DNA of 64,000 nucleotides from Hydractinia symbiolongicarpus (lineage: Eukaryota > Cnidaria > Hydrozoa > Anthoathecata > Hydractiniidae). The DNA lies in the NCBI RefSeq assembly GCF_029227915.1, contig NC_079878.1, forward strand, positions 33,817,501-33,881,500, in the 5' to 3' direction. The notes under the pieces were generated by a model. The model had not been told where the DNA came from. It was given only the letters and a program-made list of their open reading frames with translations, and searched no databases. Positions 1-13,021 of the stretch are shown piece by piece. The translations under genes and the position numbers were made by a program. Within the stretch, counting starts at the first letter, position 1. Each line of letters begins with the position of its first letter.

Positions 1-1488
1 CATGTTGGTACGAATATGTGTCCCAAACGTTGTAACTCAAACGAATTGACACCGTTAGAAAGTCAATGAATTGTAGTTTTTGAAACTGTCGCTATTTCTT
101 CAGCGGGCGATAACGGATAGGATTGATCCCACAGTAAAGAATGATGTATTTATCTAAATTTTTAAATAAAGCGCTACCACAGCGCCCAGTGTAATCGCTG
201 AGTTCCGGCAATCACGTCAAAATAAGAAGAACGTTTTTTTTGAGTCCAATTGCCTCATTTATCAAACTTATCAGGTCACAGTCCAAAGTTAGTTCAATTA
301 AGTCCAACAGTCAATAGTTTCATTGTTTAAAGCGGTACAACCTAGTAATCTCAGAAAAATATCGCTAAATATATCTCGGTACGAATATGTGACCCAACCG
401 TTGTAACTCAAACGGACTGACACCGTGAGAAAGTCAATGAAATGTAGTTTTTAAAACTGTCGCTATTTGTTCAGCGAGCGATAACGGCTAGGATTGGTCC
501 CACAGTAAATAATGACTTATAAATCTGAATGTTTAAATAAAGCGCTACCACAGCGCCCACTGTATTCGCTGAGTTCCGGCAATCATGTCAAATAAAGAAG
601 AATGTTGTTTCTTGGAGTCCAAAATTCTCATTTATCACATTTATCAGGTCACAGTTCAAAGTTAGTTCATTTAAGTCCCACAGTCAATCGTTTCACTGTT
701 AAAAGCGATGCAACCTAGTAATATCAGATAAATATCGCTAAGTACATGTTGTTACGAATATGTGACCTAACCGGTGTAACTCAAACGGACTGACACCGTT
801 AGAAAGTCAATGAAATGTAGTTTTTGAAACTGTCGCTATTTCTTCAGCGGGCGATAACGGATAGGATTGGTCCCACAGTAAAGAATGATTTATTTATCTA
901 AATTTTTAAATGAAGCGCTACCACAGCTCCCAGTGTAATCGCTGAGTTCCGGCAATCACGTCAAATTAAGAAGAATGTTTTTTTTGAGTCCAATTGTCTC
1001 ATTTATCACACTTATCAGGTCACAGTCCAAAGTTAGTTCAATTAAGTCCCACAGTCAATAGTTTCATTGTTTAAAGCGGTACAACCTAGTAATCTCAGAA
1101 AAATATCGCTAAATATATCTCGGTACGAATATGTGACCCAACCGTTGTAACTCAAACGGACTGACACCGTGAAAAAGTCAATGAAATGTAGTTTTTGAAA
1201 CTGTCGCTATTTGTTCAGCGAGCGATAACGGCTAGGATTGGTCCCACAGTAAAAAATGACTGATAAATCTAAATTTTTAAATGAAGCGCTAACACAGCGC
1301 CCAGTGTAATCCCTGAGTTCCGGCAATGATGTCAAATAAAGAAGAATGTTATTTCTTGGAGTCCAATTTTCTCATTTATCACATTTATCAGGTCACAGTC
1401 CAAAGTTAGTTCAATTAAGTCCCACAGTCAATCGTTTCACTGTTAAAAGCGATGCAACCTAGTAATATCAGGCAAATATCGCTACCCA
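1..1488 (+). repeat. A-B dimer higher-order repeat, 744 bp, two copies
   Basis: Anchors 7, 378, 751, 1122 and 1495 give 371+373 bp twice, so the unit is 744 bp. The first monomer of each dimer starts with a CATGTTG edge and the second with an ATATCTCGG edge. The window begins exactly at a CATGTT edge, so the first dimer is complete here, but the array clearly continues to the left. Confidence 0.9.
402..468. other. B-class dyads (representative copy)
   Basis: In B monomers the segment after GAAACTG reads TCGCTATTTGTTCAGCGA (about 459-476 here), a 5 bp dyad around eight bases. Other classes keep only CGCT and AGCG. The upstream CCGTT/AACGG dyad (about 398-415) is also present. Confidence 0.6.
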
Positions 1489-4400
1489 CATGTTGGTACG
1501 AATATGTGTCCCAAACGTTGTAACTCAAACGAATTGACACCGTTAGAAAGTCAATGAATTGTAGTTTTTGAAACTGTCGCTATTTTTTCAGCGGGCGATA
1601 ATGGATAGGATTGGTTCCACAGTAAAGAATGATTTATTTATCTAAATTTTTAAATGAAGCGCTACCACAGCGCCCAGTGTAATCGCTGAGTTCCGGCAAT
1701 CACGTCAAAATAAGAAGAATGTTTTTTTTGAGTCCAATTGTCTCATTTATCACACTTATCAGGTCACAGTCCAAAGTTAGTTCAATTAAGTCCCACAGTC
1801 AATAGTTTCATTGTTTAAAGCGGTACAACCTAGTAATCTCAGAAAAATATCGCTAAATATATCTCGGTACGAATATGTGACCCAACCGTTGTAACTCAAA
1901 CGCACTGACACCGTTAGAAAGTCAATGAATTGTAGTTTTTGAAACTGTCGCTATTTCTTTAGCGGGCGATAACGGATAGGATTGGTCCCACAGTAAAAAA
2001 TGATGTATTTATCTAACTTTTTAAATGAAGCGCTACCACAGCGCCCAGTGTAATCGCTGAGTTCCGGCAATCACGTCAAAATAAGAAGAATGTTTTTTTG
2101 GAGTCCAATTGCCTCATTTATCAAACTTATCAGGTCACAGTCCAAAGTTAGTTCAATTAAGTCCCACAGTCAATAGTTTCATTGTTTAAAGCGGTACAAC
2201 CTAGTAATCTCAGAAGAATATCGCTAAATATATCTCGTTACAAATATGTGACCCAACCGTTGTAACCCAAACGGACTGACACCGTGAGAAAGTCAATGAA
2301 ATGTAGTTTTTGAAACTGTCCCTATTTGTTCAGCGAGCGATAACGGCTAGGATTGGTCCCACAGTAAAAAATGACTGATAAATCTAAATTTTTAAGTGAA
2401 GCGCTAACACAGCGCCCAGTGTAATCCTTGAATTCCGGCAATCATGTCAAATAAAGAAGAATGTTGTTTCTTGCAGTCCAAAATTCTCATTTATCACATT
2501 TATCAGGTCACAGTTCAAAGTTAGTTCATTTAAGTCCCACAGTCAATCGTTTCACTGTTAAAAACGATGCAACCTAGCAATATCAGATAAATATCGCTAA
2601 GTACATGTTGTTACGAATATGTGACCTAACCGGTGTAACTCAAACGGACTGACACCGTTAGAAAGTCAATGAAATGTAGTTTTTGAAACTGTCGCTATTT
2701 CTTCAGCGGGCGATAACGGATAGGATTGGTCCCACAGTAAAGAATGATTTATTTATCTAAATTTTTAAATGAAGCGCTACCACAGCTCCCAGTGTAATCG
2801 CTGAGTTCCGGCAATCACGTCAAAATAAGAAGAATGTTTTTTTTGAGTCCAATTGTCTCATTTATCACACTTATCAGGTCACAGTCCAAAGTTAGTTCAA
2901 TTAAGTCCCACAGTCAATAGTTTCATTGTTTAAAGCGGTACAACCTAGTAATCTCAGAAAAATATCGCTAAATATATCTCGGTACGAATATGTGACCCAA
3001 CCGTTGTAACTCAAACGGACTGACACCGTTAGAAAGTCAATGAATTGTAGTTTTTGAAACTGTCGCTATTTCTTTAGCGGGCGATAACGGATAGGATTGG
3101 TCCCACAGTAAAAAATGATGTATTTATCTAACTTTTTAAATGAAGCGCTACCACAGCGCCCAGTGTAATCGCTGAGTTCCGGCAATCACGTCAAAATAAG
3201 AAGAATGTTTTTTTTGAGTCCAATTGCCTCATTTATCAAACTTATCAGGTCACAGTCCAAAGTTAGTTCAATTAAGTCCCACAGTCAATAGTTTCATTGT
3301 TTAAAGCGGTACAACCTAGTAATCTCAGAAGAATATCGCTAAATATATCTCGTTACAAATATGTGACCCAACCGTTGTAACTCAAACGGACTGACACCGT
3401 GAGAAAGTCAATGAAATGTAGTTTTTGAAACTGTCGCTATTTGTTCAGCGAGCGATAACGGCTAGGATTGGTCCCACAGTAAAAAATGACTGATAAATCT
3501 AAATTTTTAAATGAAGCGCTAACACAGCGCCCAGTGTAATCCTTGAGTTCCGGCAATCATGTCAAATAAAGAAGAATGTTGTTTCTTGGAGTCCAAAATT
3601 CTCATTTATCACATTTATCAGGTCACAGTTCAAAGTTAGTTCATTTAAGTCCCACAGTCAATCGTTTCACTGTTAAAAGCGATGCAACCTAGTAATATCA
3701 GGCAAATATCGCTACCCACATGTTGGTACGAATATGTGTCCCAAACGTTGTAACTCAAACGAATTGACACCGTTAGAAAGTCAATGAATTGTAGTTTTTG
3801 AAACTGTCGCTATTTTTTCAGCGGGCGATAACAGATAGGATTGGTTCCACAGTAAAGAATGATTTATTTATCTAAATTTTTAAATGAAGCGCTACCACAG
3901 CGCCCAGTGTAATCGCTGAGTTCCGGCAATCACGTCAAAATAAGAAGAATGTTTTTTTTGAGTCCAATTGTCTCATTTATCACACTTATCAGGTCACAGT
4001 CCAAAGTTAGTTCAATTAAGTCCCACAGTCAATAGTTTCATTGTTTAAAGCGGTACAACCTAGTAATCTCAGAAAAATATCGCTAAATATATCTCGGTAC
4101 GAATATGTGACCCAACCGTTGTAACTCAAACGGACTGACACCGTTAGAAAGTCAATGAATTGTAGTTTTTGAAACTGTCGCTATTTCTTTAGCGGGCGAT
4201 AACGGATAGGATTGGTCCCACAGTAAAAAATGATGTATTTATCTAACTTTTTAAATGAAGCGCTACCACAGCGCCCAGTGTAATCGCTGAGTTCCGGCAA
4301 TCACGTCAAAATAAGAAGAATGTTTTTTTTGAGTCCAATTGCCTCATTTATCAAACTTATCAGGTCACAGTCCAAAGTTAGTTCAATTAAGTCCCACAGT

Positions 4401-4833
4401 CAATAGTTTCATTGTTTAAAGCGGTACAACCTAGTAATCTCAGAAGAATATCGCTAAATATATCTCGTTACAAATATGTGACCCAACCGTTGTAACTCAA
4501 ACGGACTGACACCGTGAGAAAGTCAATGAAATGTAGTTTTTGAAACTGTCGCTATTTGTTCAGCGAGCGATAACGGCTAGGATTGGTCCCACAGTAAAAA
4601 ATGACTGATAAATCTAAATTTTTAAATGAAGCGCTAACACAGCGCCCAGTGTAATCCTTGAGTTCCGGCAATCATGTCAAATAAAGAAGAATGTTATTTC
4701 TTGGAGTCCAATTTTCTCATTTATCACATTTATCAGGTCACAGTCCAAAGTTAGTTCATTTAAGTCCCACAGTCAATCGTTTCACTGTTAAAAGCGATGC
4801 AACCTAGTAATATCAGATAAATATCGCTAAATA
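1489..4833 (+). repeat. A-A'-B trimer higher-order repeat, 1,115 bp, three copies
   Basis: Anchors 1495, 2610, 3725 and 4840 are exactly 1,115 bp apart. Each unit is an A monomer (371), an A' monomer with CTTTAGCGGGCGATAACGG (371) and a B monomer that begins CTCGTTACAAATATGTG (373). The A' and B members are almost unchanged from copy to copy. The first member differs: the copy at 2610 starts CATGTTGTTACG with GACCTAACCGG, while those at 1495 and 3725 start CATGTTGGTACG with GTCCCAAACG. Confidence 0.9.
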
Positions 4834-7800
4834 CATGTTGTTACGAATCTGTGACCTAACCGGTGTAACTCAAACGGACTGACACCGTTAGAAAGTCAAT
4901 GAAATGTAGTTTTTGAAACTGTCGCTATTTCTTCAGTTCGCCATAACGGCTAGGATTGGTCCCACAGTAAATAATGACTTATAAATCTGAATGTTTATAT
5001 AAAGCGCTACCACAGCGCCCACTGTATTCGCTGAGTTCCGGCAATCTTGTCAAATTAAGAAGAATGTTATTTCTTGGAGTCCAGTTTTCTCATTTATCAC
5101 ATTTATTAGGTCACAGTCCAAAGTTAGTTCAATTAAGTCCCACAGTGAATCGTTTCACTGTTAAAAGCGATGCAACCTAGTAATATCAGGCAAATATCGC
5201 TACCCACATGTTGGTACGAATATGTGTCCCAAACGTTGTAACTCAAACGGACTGACACCGTTAGAAAGTCAATGAATTGTAGTTTTTGAAACTGTCGCTA
5301 TTTCTTCAGCGGGCGATAACGGATAGGATTGGTCCCACAGTAAAGAATGATTTATTTATCTAAATTTTTAAATGAAGCGCTACCACAGTTCCCAGTGTAA
5401 TCGCTGAGTTCCGGCAATCACGTCAAATTAAGAAGAATGTTTTTTTTGAGTCCAATTGTCTCATTTATCACACTTATCAGGTCACAGTCCAAAGTTAGTT
5501 CAATTAAGTCCCACAGTCAATAGTTTCATTGTTTAAAGCGGTACAACCTAGTAATCTCAGAAAAATATCGCTAAATATATCTCGGTACGAATATGTGACC
5601 CAACCGTTGTAACTCAAACGGACTGACACCGTGAAAAAGTCAATGAAATGTAGTTTTTGAAACTGTGGCTATTTTTTCAGCGAGCGATAACGGCTAGGAT
5701 TGGTCCCACAGTAAAAAATGACTGATAAATCTAAATTTTTAAATGAAGCGCTAACACAGCGCCCAGTGTAATCCCTGAGTTCCGGCAATCATGTCAAGTA
5801 AAGAAGAATGTTATTTCTTGGAGTCCAATTTTCTCATTTATCACATTTATCAGGTCACAGTCCAAAGTTAGTTCAATTAAGTCCCACAGTCAATCGTTTC
5901 ACTGTTAAAAGCGATGCAACCTAGTAATATCAGGCAAATATCGCTACCCACATGTTGGTACGAATATGTGTCCCAAACGTTGTAACTCAAACGAATTGAC
6001 ACCGTTAGAAAGTCAATGAATTGTAGTTTTTGAAACTGTCGCTATTTCTTCAGCGGGCGATAAGGGATAGGATTGGTCCCACAGTAAAGAATGATTTATT
6101 TATCTAAATTTTTAAATGAAGCGCTACCACAGCGCCCAGTGTAATCGCTGAGTTCCGGCAATCACGTCAAAATAAGAAGAATGTTTTTTTTGAGTCCAAT
6201 TGCCTCATTTATCAAACTTATCAGGTCACAGTCCAAAGTTAGTTCAATTAAGTCCCACAGTCAATAGTTTCATTGTTTAAAGCGGTACAACCTAGTAATC
6301 TCAGAAAAATATCGCTAAATATATCTCGGTACAAATATGTGACCCAACCGTTGTAACTCAAACGGACTGACACCGTGAGAAAGTCAATGAAATGTAGTTT
6401 TTGAAACTGTCGCTATTTGTTCAGCGAGCGATAACGGCTAGGATTGGTCCCACAGTAAAAAATGACTGATAAATCTAAATTTTTAAATGAAGCGCTAACA
6501 CAGCGCCCAGTGAAATCCTTGAGTTCCGGCAATCATGTCAAATAAAGAAGAATGTTATTTCTTGGAGTCCAATTTTCTCATTTATCACATTTATCAGGTC
6601 ACAGTCCAAAGTTAGTTCATTTAAGTCCCACAGTCAATCGTTTCACTGTTAAAAGCGATGCAACCTAGTAATATCAGATAAATATCGCTAAATACATGTT
6701 GTTACGAATATGTGACCTAACCGGTGTAACTCAAACGGACTGACACCGTTAGAAAGTCAATGAAATGTAGTTTTTGAAACTGTCGCTATTTGTTCAGCGA
6801 GCGATAACGGCTAGGATTGGTCCCACAGTAAAAAATGACTGATAAATCTAAATTTTTAAATGAAGCGCTAACACAGCGCCCAGTGTAATCCCTGAGTTCC
6901 GGCAATCATGTCAAATAAAGAAGATTGTTATTTCTTGGAGTCCAATTTTCTCATTTATCACATTTATCAGGTCACAGTCCAAAGTTAGTTCAATTAAGTC
7001 CCACAGTCAATCGTTTCACTGTGAAAAGCGATGCAACCTAGTAATATCAGGCAAATATCGCTACCCACATGTTGGTACGAATATGTGTCCCAAACGTTGT
7101 AACTCAAACGAATTGACACCGTTAGAAAGTCAATGAATTGTAGTTTTTGAAACTGTCGCTATTTCTTCAGTTCGCGATAACGGCTAGGATTGGTCCCACA
7201 GTAAATAATGACTTATAAATCTGAATGTTTAAATAAAGCGCTACCACAGCGCCCACTGTATTCGCTGAGTTCCGGCAATCTTGTCAAATTAAGAAGAATG
7301 TTATTTCTTGGAGTCCAGTTTTCTCATTTATCACATTTATTAGGTCACAGTCCAAAGTTAGTTCAATTAAGTCCCACAGTGAATCGTTTCACTGTTAAAA
7401 GCGATGCAACCTAGTAATATCAGGCAAATATCGCTACCCACATGTTGGTACGAATATGTGTCCCAAACGTTGTAACTCAAACGGACTGACACCGTTAGAA
7501 AGTCAATGAATTGTAGTTTTTGAAACTGTGGCTATTTCTTCAGCGGGCGATAACGGATAGGATTGGTCCCACAGTAAAAAATGATTTATTTATCTAAATT
7601 TTTAAATGAAGCGCTACCACAGCTCCCAGTGTAATCGCTGAGTTCCGGCAATCACGTCAAATTAAGAAGAATGTTTTTTTTGAGTCCAATTGTCTCATTT
7701 ATCACACTTATCAGATCACAGTCCAAAGTTAGTTCAATTAAGTCCCACAGTCAATAGTTTCATTGTTTAAAGCGGTACAACCTAGTAATCTCAGAAAAAT

Positions 7801-9301
7801 ATCGCTAAATATATCTCGGTACGAATATGTGACCCAACCGTTGTAACTCAAACGGACTGACACCGTGAAAAAGTCAATGAAATGTAGTTTTTGAAACTGT
7901 GGCTATTTGTTCAGCGAGCGATAACGGCTAGGATTGGTCCCACAGTAAAAAATGACTGATAAATCTAAATTTTTAAATGAAGCGCTAACACAGCGCCCAG
8001 TGTAATCCCTGAGTTCCGGCAATCATGTCAAATAAAGAAGATTGTTATTTCTTGGAGTCCAATTTTCTCATTTATCACATTTATCAGGTCACAGTCCAAA
8101 GTTAGTTCAATTAAGTCCCACAGTCAATCGTTTCACTGTGAAAAGCGATGCAACCTAGTAATATCAGGCAAATATCGCTACCCACATGTTGGTACGAATA
8201 TGTGTCCCAAACGTTGTAACTCAAACGAATTGACACCGTTAGAAAGTCAATGAATTGTAGTTTTTGAAACTGTCGCTATTTCTTCAGCGGGCGATAACGG
8301 ATAGGATTGGTCCCACAGTAAAGAATGATTTATTTATCTAAATTTTTAAATGAGGCGCTACCACAGCGCCCAGTGTAATCGCTGAGTTCCGGCAATCACG
8401 TCAAAATAAGAAGAATGTTTTTTTTGAGTCCAATTGCCTCATTTATCAAACTTATCAGGTCACAGTCCAAAGTTAGTTCAATTAAGTCCCACAGTCAATA
8501 GTTTCATTGTTTAAAGCGGTACAACCTAGTAATCTCAGAAAAATATCGCTAAATATATCTCGGTACAAATATGTGACCCAACCGTTGTAACTCAAACGGA
8601 CTGACACCGTGAGAAAGTCAATGAAATGTAGTTTTTGAAACTGTCGCTATTTGTTCAGCGAGCGATAACGGCTAGGATTGGTCCCACAGTAAAAAATGAC
8701 TGATAAATCTAAACTTTTAAATGAAGCGCTAACACAGCGCCCAGTGTAATCCTTGAGTTCCGGCAATCATGTCAAATAAAGAAGAATGTTATTTCTTGGA
8801 GTCCAATTTTCTCATTTATCACATTTATTAGGTCACAGTCCAAAGTTAGTTCAATTAAGTCCCACAGTGAATCGTTTCACTGTTAAAAGCGATGCAACCT
8901 AGTAATATCAGGCAAATATCGCTACCCACATGTTGGTACGAATATGTGTCCCAAACGTTGTAACTCAAACGGACTGACACCGTTAGAAAGTCAATGAATT
9001 GTAGTTTTTGAAACTGTCGCTATTTGTTCAGCGAGCGATAACGGCTAGGATTGGTCCCACAGTAAAAAATGACTGATAAATCTAAACTTTTAAATGAAGC
9101 GCTAACACAGCGCCCAGTGTAATCCTTGAGTTCCGGCAATCATGTCAAATAAAGAAGAATGTTATTTCTTGGAGTCCAATTTTCTCATTTATCACATTTA
9201 TTAGGTCACAGTCCAAAGTTAGTTCAATTAAGTCCCACAGTGAATCGTTTCACTGTTAAAAGCGATGCAACCTAGTAATATCAGGCAAATATCGCTACCC
9301 A
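4834..9301 (+). repeat. Six-monomer block, 2,234 bp, two tandem copies
   Basis: The block at 4834-7067 opens with the CAGTTCGC-box monomer, then A, B, A, B and one further monomer. The same order and spacing begins again at 7068 (CAGTTCGCG box at about 7168) and continues A, B, A, B to about 8928. Spacing between equivalent anchors (4840 and 7074) is 2,234 bp. The sixth monomer differs: in copy 1 it is a CATGTTGTTACG-start monomer with a CAGCGAGCG box, in copy 2 it is part of a single-monomer amplification. A third, lengthened version starts at 10417. Confidence 0.85.
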
Positions 9302-9674
9302 CATGTTGGTACGAATATGTGTCCCAAACGTTGTAACTCAAACGGACTGACACCGTTAGAAAGTCAATGAATTGTAGTTTTTGAAACTGTCGCTATTTGT
9401 TCAGCGAGCGATAACGGCTAGGATTGGTCCCACAGTAAAAAATGACTGATAAATCTAAACTTTTAAATGAAGCGCTAACACAGCGCCCAGTGTAATCCTT
9501 GAGTTCCGGCAATCATGTCAAATAAAGAAGAATGTTATTTCTTGAAGTCCAATTTTCTCATTTATCACATTTATTAGGTCACAGTCCAAAGTTAGTTCAA
9601 TTAAGTCCCACAGTGAATCGTTTCACTGTTAAAAGCGATGCAACCTAGTAATATCAGGCAAATATCGCTACCCA
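8556..9674 (+). repeat. Single monomer amplified three times (373 bp)
   Basis: The monomers anchored at 8562, 8935 and 9308 share the private variant TCTAAACTTTTAAATG, where almost all other copies read TCTAAATTTTTAAATG, and the same TTTATTAGG and CACAGTGAATCG changes. They sit exactly 373 bp apart and look almost identical after their first 100 bases. One visible difference is CTTGAAGTCC in the third copy (near 9541) against CTTGGAGTCC. Confidence 0.88.
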
Positions 9675-10045
9675 CATGTTGGTACGAATATGTGTCCCAA
9701 ACGTTGTAACTCAAACGGACTGACACCGTTAGAAAGTCAATGAATTGTAGTTTTTGAAACTGTCGCTATTTTTTCAGCGGGCGATAACGGATAGGATTGG
9801 TTCCACAGTAAAGAATGGTTTATTTATCTAAATTTTTAAATGAAGCGCTACCACAGCGCCCAGTGTAATCGCTGAGTTCCAGCAATCACGTCAAAATAAG
9901 AAGAATGTTTTTTTTGAGTCCAATTGTCTCATTTATCACACTTATCAGGTCACAGTCCAAAGTTAGTTCAATTAAGTCCCACAGTCAATAGTTTCATTGT
10001 TTAAAGCGGTACAACCTAGTAATCTCAGAAAAATATCGCTAAATA

Positions 10046-10416
10046 TATCTCGGTACGAATATGTGACCCAACCGTTGTAACTCAAACGGACTGACACCGT
10101 TAGAAAGTCAATGAATTGTAGTTTTTGAAACTGTCGCTATTTCTTTAGCGGGCGATAACGGATAGGATTGGTCCCACAGTAAAGAATGATGTATTTATCT
10201 AAATTTTTAAATGAAGCGCTACCACAGCGCCCAGTGTAATCGCTGAGTTCCGGCAATCACGTCAAAATAAGAAGAATGTTTTTTTTGAGTCCAATTGCCT
10301 CATTTATCAAACTTATCAGGTCACAGTCCAAAGTTAGTTCAATTAAGTCCCACAGTCAATAGTTTCATTGTTTAAAGCGATGCAACCTAGTAATATCAGA
10401 TAAATATCGCTAAATA
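10046..10416 (+). repeat. Chimeric monomer, A body with B-type tail
   Basis: This monomer follows the A class through AATAGTTTCATTGTTTAAAG, then continues GCGATGCAACCTAGTAATATC instead of the A-class GCGGTACAACCTAGTAATCTC. Its length is 371 bp, as for A. The switch falls between about 10366 and 10381 and marks an exchange between the two classes. The next monomer is the CAGTTCGCG variant, as at 4840. Confidence 0.82.
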
Positions 10417-13021
10417 CATGTTGTTACGAATCTGTGACCTAACCGGTGTAACTCAAACGGACTGACACCGTTAGAAAGTCAATGAAATGTAGTTTTTGAA
10501 ACTGTCGCTATTTCTTCAGTTCGCGATAACGGCTAGGATTGGTCCCACAGTAAATAATGACTTATAAATCTGAATGTTTATATAAAGCGCTACCACAGCG
10601 CCCACTGTATTCGCTGAGTTCCGGCAATCTTGTCAAATCAAGAAGAATGTTATTTCTTGGAGTCCAGTTTTCTCATTTATCACATTTATTAGGTCACAGT
10701 CCAAAGTTAGTTCAATTAAGTCCCACAGTGAATCGTTTCACTGTTAAAAGCGATGCAACCTAGTAATATCAGGCAAATATCGCTACCCACATGTTGGTAC
10801 GAATATGTGTCCCAAACGTTGTAACTCAAACGGACTGACACCGTTAGAAAGTCAATGAATTGTAGTTTTTGAAACTGTCGCTATTTCTTCAGCGGGCGAT
10901 AACGGATAGGATTGGTCCCACAGTAAAGAATGATTTATTTATCTAAATTTTTAAATGAAGCGCTACCTTAGTTCCCAGTGTAATCGCTGAGTTCCGGCAA
11001 TCACGTCAAATTAAGAAGAATGTTTTTTTTGAGTCCAATTGTCTCATTTATCACACTTATCAGGTCACAGTCCAAAGTTAGTTCAATTAAGTCCCACAGT
11101 CAATAGTTTCATTGTTTAAAGCGGTACAACCTAGTAATCTCAGAAAAATATCGCTAAATATATCTCGGTACGAATATGTGACACAACCGTTGTAACTCAA
11201 ACGGACTGACACCGTGAAAAAGTCAATGAAATGTAGTTTTTGAAACTGTGGCTATTTGTTCAGCGAGCGATAACGGCTAGGATTGGTCCCACAGTAAAAA
11301 ATGACTGATAAATCTAAATTTTTAAATGAAGCGCTAACACTGCGCCCAGTGTAATCCCTGAGTTCCGGCAATCATGTCAAATAAAGAAGAATGTTATTTC
11401 TTGGAGTCCAATTTTCTCATTTATCACATTTATCAGGTCAAAGTCCAAAGTTAGTTCAATTAAGTCCCACAGTCAATCGTTTCACTGTTAAAAGCGATGC
11501 AACCTAGTAATATCAGGCAAATATCGCTACCCACATGTTGGTACGAATATGTGTCCCAAACGTTGTAACTCAAACGAATTGACACCGTTAGAAAGTCAAT
11601 GAATTGTAGTTTTTGAAACTGTCGCTATTTCTTCAGCGGGCGATAACGGATAGGATTGGTCCCACAGTAAAGAATGATTTATTTATCTAAATTTTTAAAT
11701 GAAGCGCTACCACAGCTCCCAGTGTAATCGCTGAGTTCCGGCAATCACGTCAAAATAAGAAGAATGTTTTTTTTGAGTCCAATTGTCTCATTTATCAAAC
11801 TTATCAGGTCACAGTCCAAAGTTAGTTCAATTAAGTCCCACAGTCAATAGTTTCATTGTTTAAAGCGGTACAACCTAGTAATCTCAGAAAAATATCGCTA
11901 AATATATCTCGGTACAAATATGTGACCCAACCGTTGTAACTCAAACGGACTGACACCGTGAGAAAGTCAATGAAATGTAGTTTTTGAAACTGTCGCTATT
12001 TGTTCAGCGAGCGATAACGGCTAAGATTGGTCCCACAGTAAAAAATGACTGATAGATCTAAATTTTTAAATGAAGCGCTAACACAGCGCCCAGTGAAATC
12101 CTTGAGTTCCGGCAATCATGTCAAATAAAGAAGAATGTTATTTCTTGGAGTCCAATTTTCTCATTTATCACATTTATCAGGTCACAGTCCAAAGTTAGTT
12201 CATTTAAGTCCCACAGTCAATCGTTTCACTGTTAAAAGCGATGCAACCTAGTAATATCAGATAAATATCGCTAAATACATGTTGTTACGAATATGTGACC
12301 TAACCGGTGTAACTCAAACGGACTGACACCGTTAGAAAGTCAATGAAATGTAGTTTTTGAAACTGTCGCTATTTCTTCAGCGGGCGATAACGGATAGGAT
12401 TGGTCCCACAGTAAAGAATGATTTATTTATCTAAATTTTTAAATGAAGCGCTACCACAGCGCCCAGTGTAATCGCTGAGTTCCGGCAATCACGTCAAAAT
12501 AAGAAGAATGTTTTTTTTGAGTCCAATTGTCTCATTTATCAAACTTATCAGGTCACAGTCCAAAGTTAGTTCAATTAAGTCCCACAGTCAATAGTTTCAT
12601 TGTTTAAAGCGGTACAACCTAGTAATCTCAGAAAAATATCGCTAAATATATCTCGGTACAAATATGTGACCCAACCGTTGTAACTCAAACGGACTGACAC
12701 CGTGAGAAAGTCAATGAAATGTAGTTTTTGAAACTGTCGCTATTTGTTCAGCGAGCGATAACGGCTAGGATTGGTCCCACAGTAAAAAATGACTGATAGA
12801 TCTAAATTTTTAAATGAAGCGCTAACACAGCGCCCAGTGAAATCCTTGAGTTCCGGCAATCATGTCAAATAAAGAAGAATGTTATTTCTTGGAGTCCAAT
12901 TTTCTCATTTATCACATTTATCAGGTCACAGTCCAAAGTTAGTTCATTTAAGTCCCACAGTCAATCGTTTCACTGTTAAAAGCGATGCAACCTAGTAATA
13001 TCAGATAAATATCGCTAAATA
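10417..13021 (+). repeat. Third, lengthened copy of the CAGTTCGCG-led block (2,605 bp)
   Basis: Order from 10417: CAGTTCGCG variant, A, B, A, B, A, B, with the next CAGTTCGCG variant at 13022. Compared with the 2,234 bp blocks at 4834 and 7068, the 10796-12283 part matches and one B-A dimer has been duplicated. The B monomers at 11911 and 12655 both carry the private change ACTGATAGATCTAAAT, which makes a BglII site AGATCT (near 12053 and 12797), and both read CAGTGAAATCC. They are 744 bp apart. Confidence 0.85.

Noticed and set aside
210-222. CACGTCA as a CREB/ATF-like promoter site in each monomer
   Set aside because: A short motif of this kind is expected by chance and is changed to CATGTCA or CTTGTCA in many monomers. 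No promoter context.
120-310. Half-monomer duplication, suggested by GTCCCACAGT occurring twice per monomer about 175 bp apart
   Set aside because: The sequences around the two copies do not align beyond about 10-12 bases, and the spacing is not half of 372. I cannot support an ancestral ~186 bp unit.
4974-5180. 68-residue open frame, repeated with small changes at 7208-7414 and 10557-10763
   Set aside because: It lies wholly inside the CAGTTCGCG-variant satellite monomer and recurs only because the monomer recurs. No ribosome-binding or splice context, no known domain, and sibling monomers have stops in the same frame.
7165-7185. CENP-B box-like TTCGCGATAACGG
   Set aside because: The CENP-B core needs TTCG, four bases, A, two bases, then CGGG. 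Here the second half is one base too close and ends CGGC. I found no full match on either strand in the monomer classes checked.
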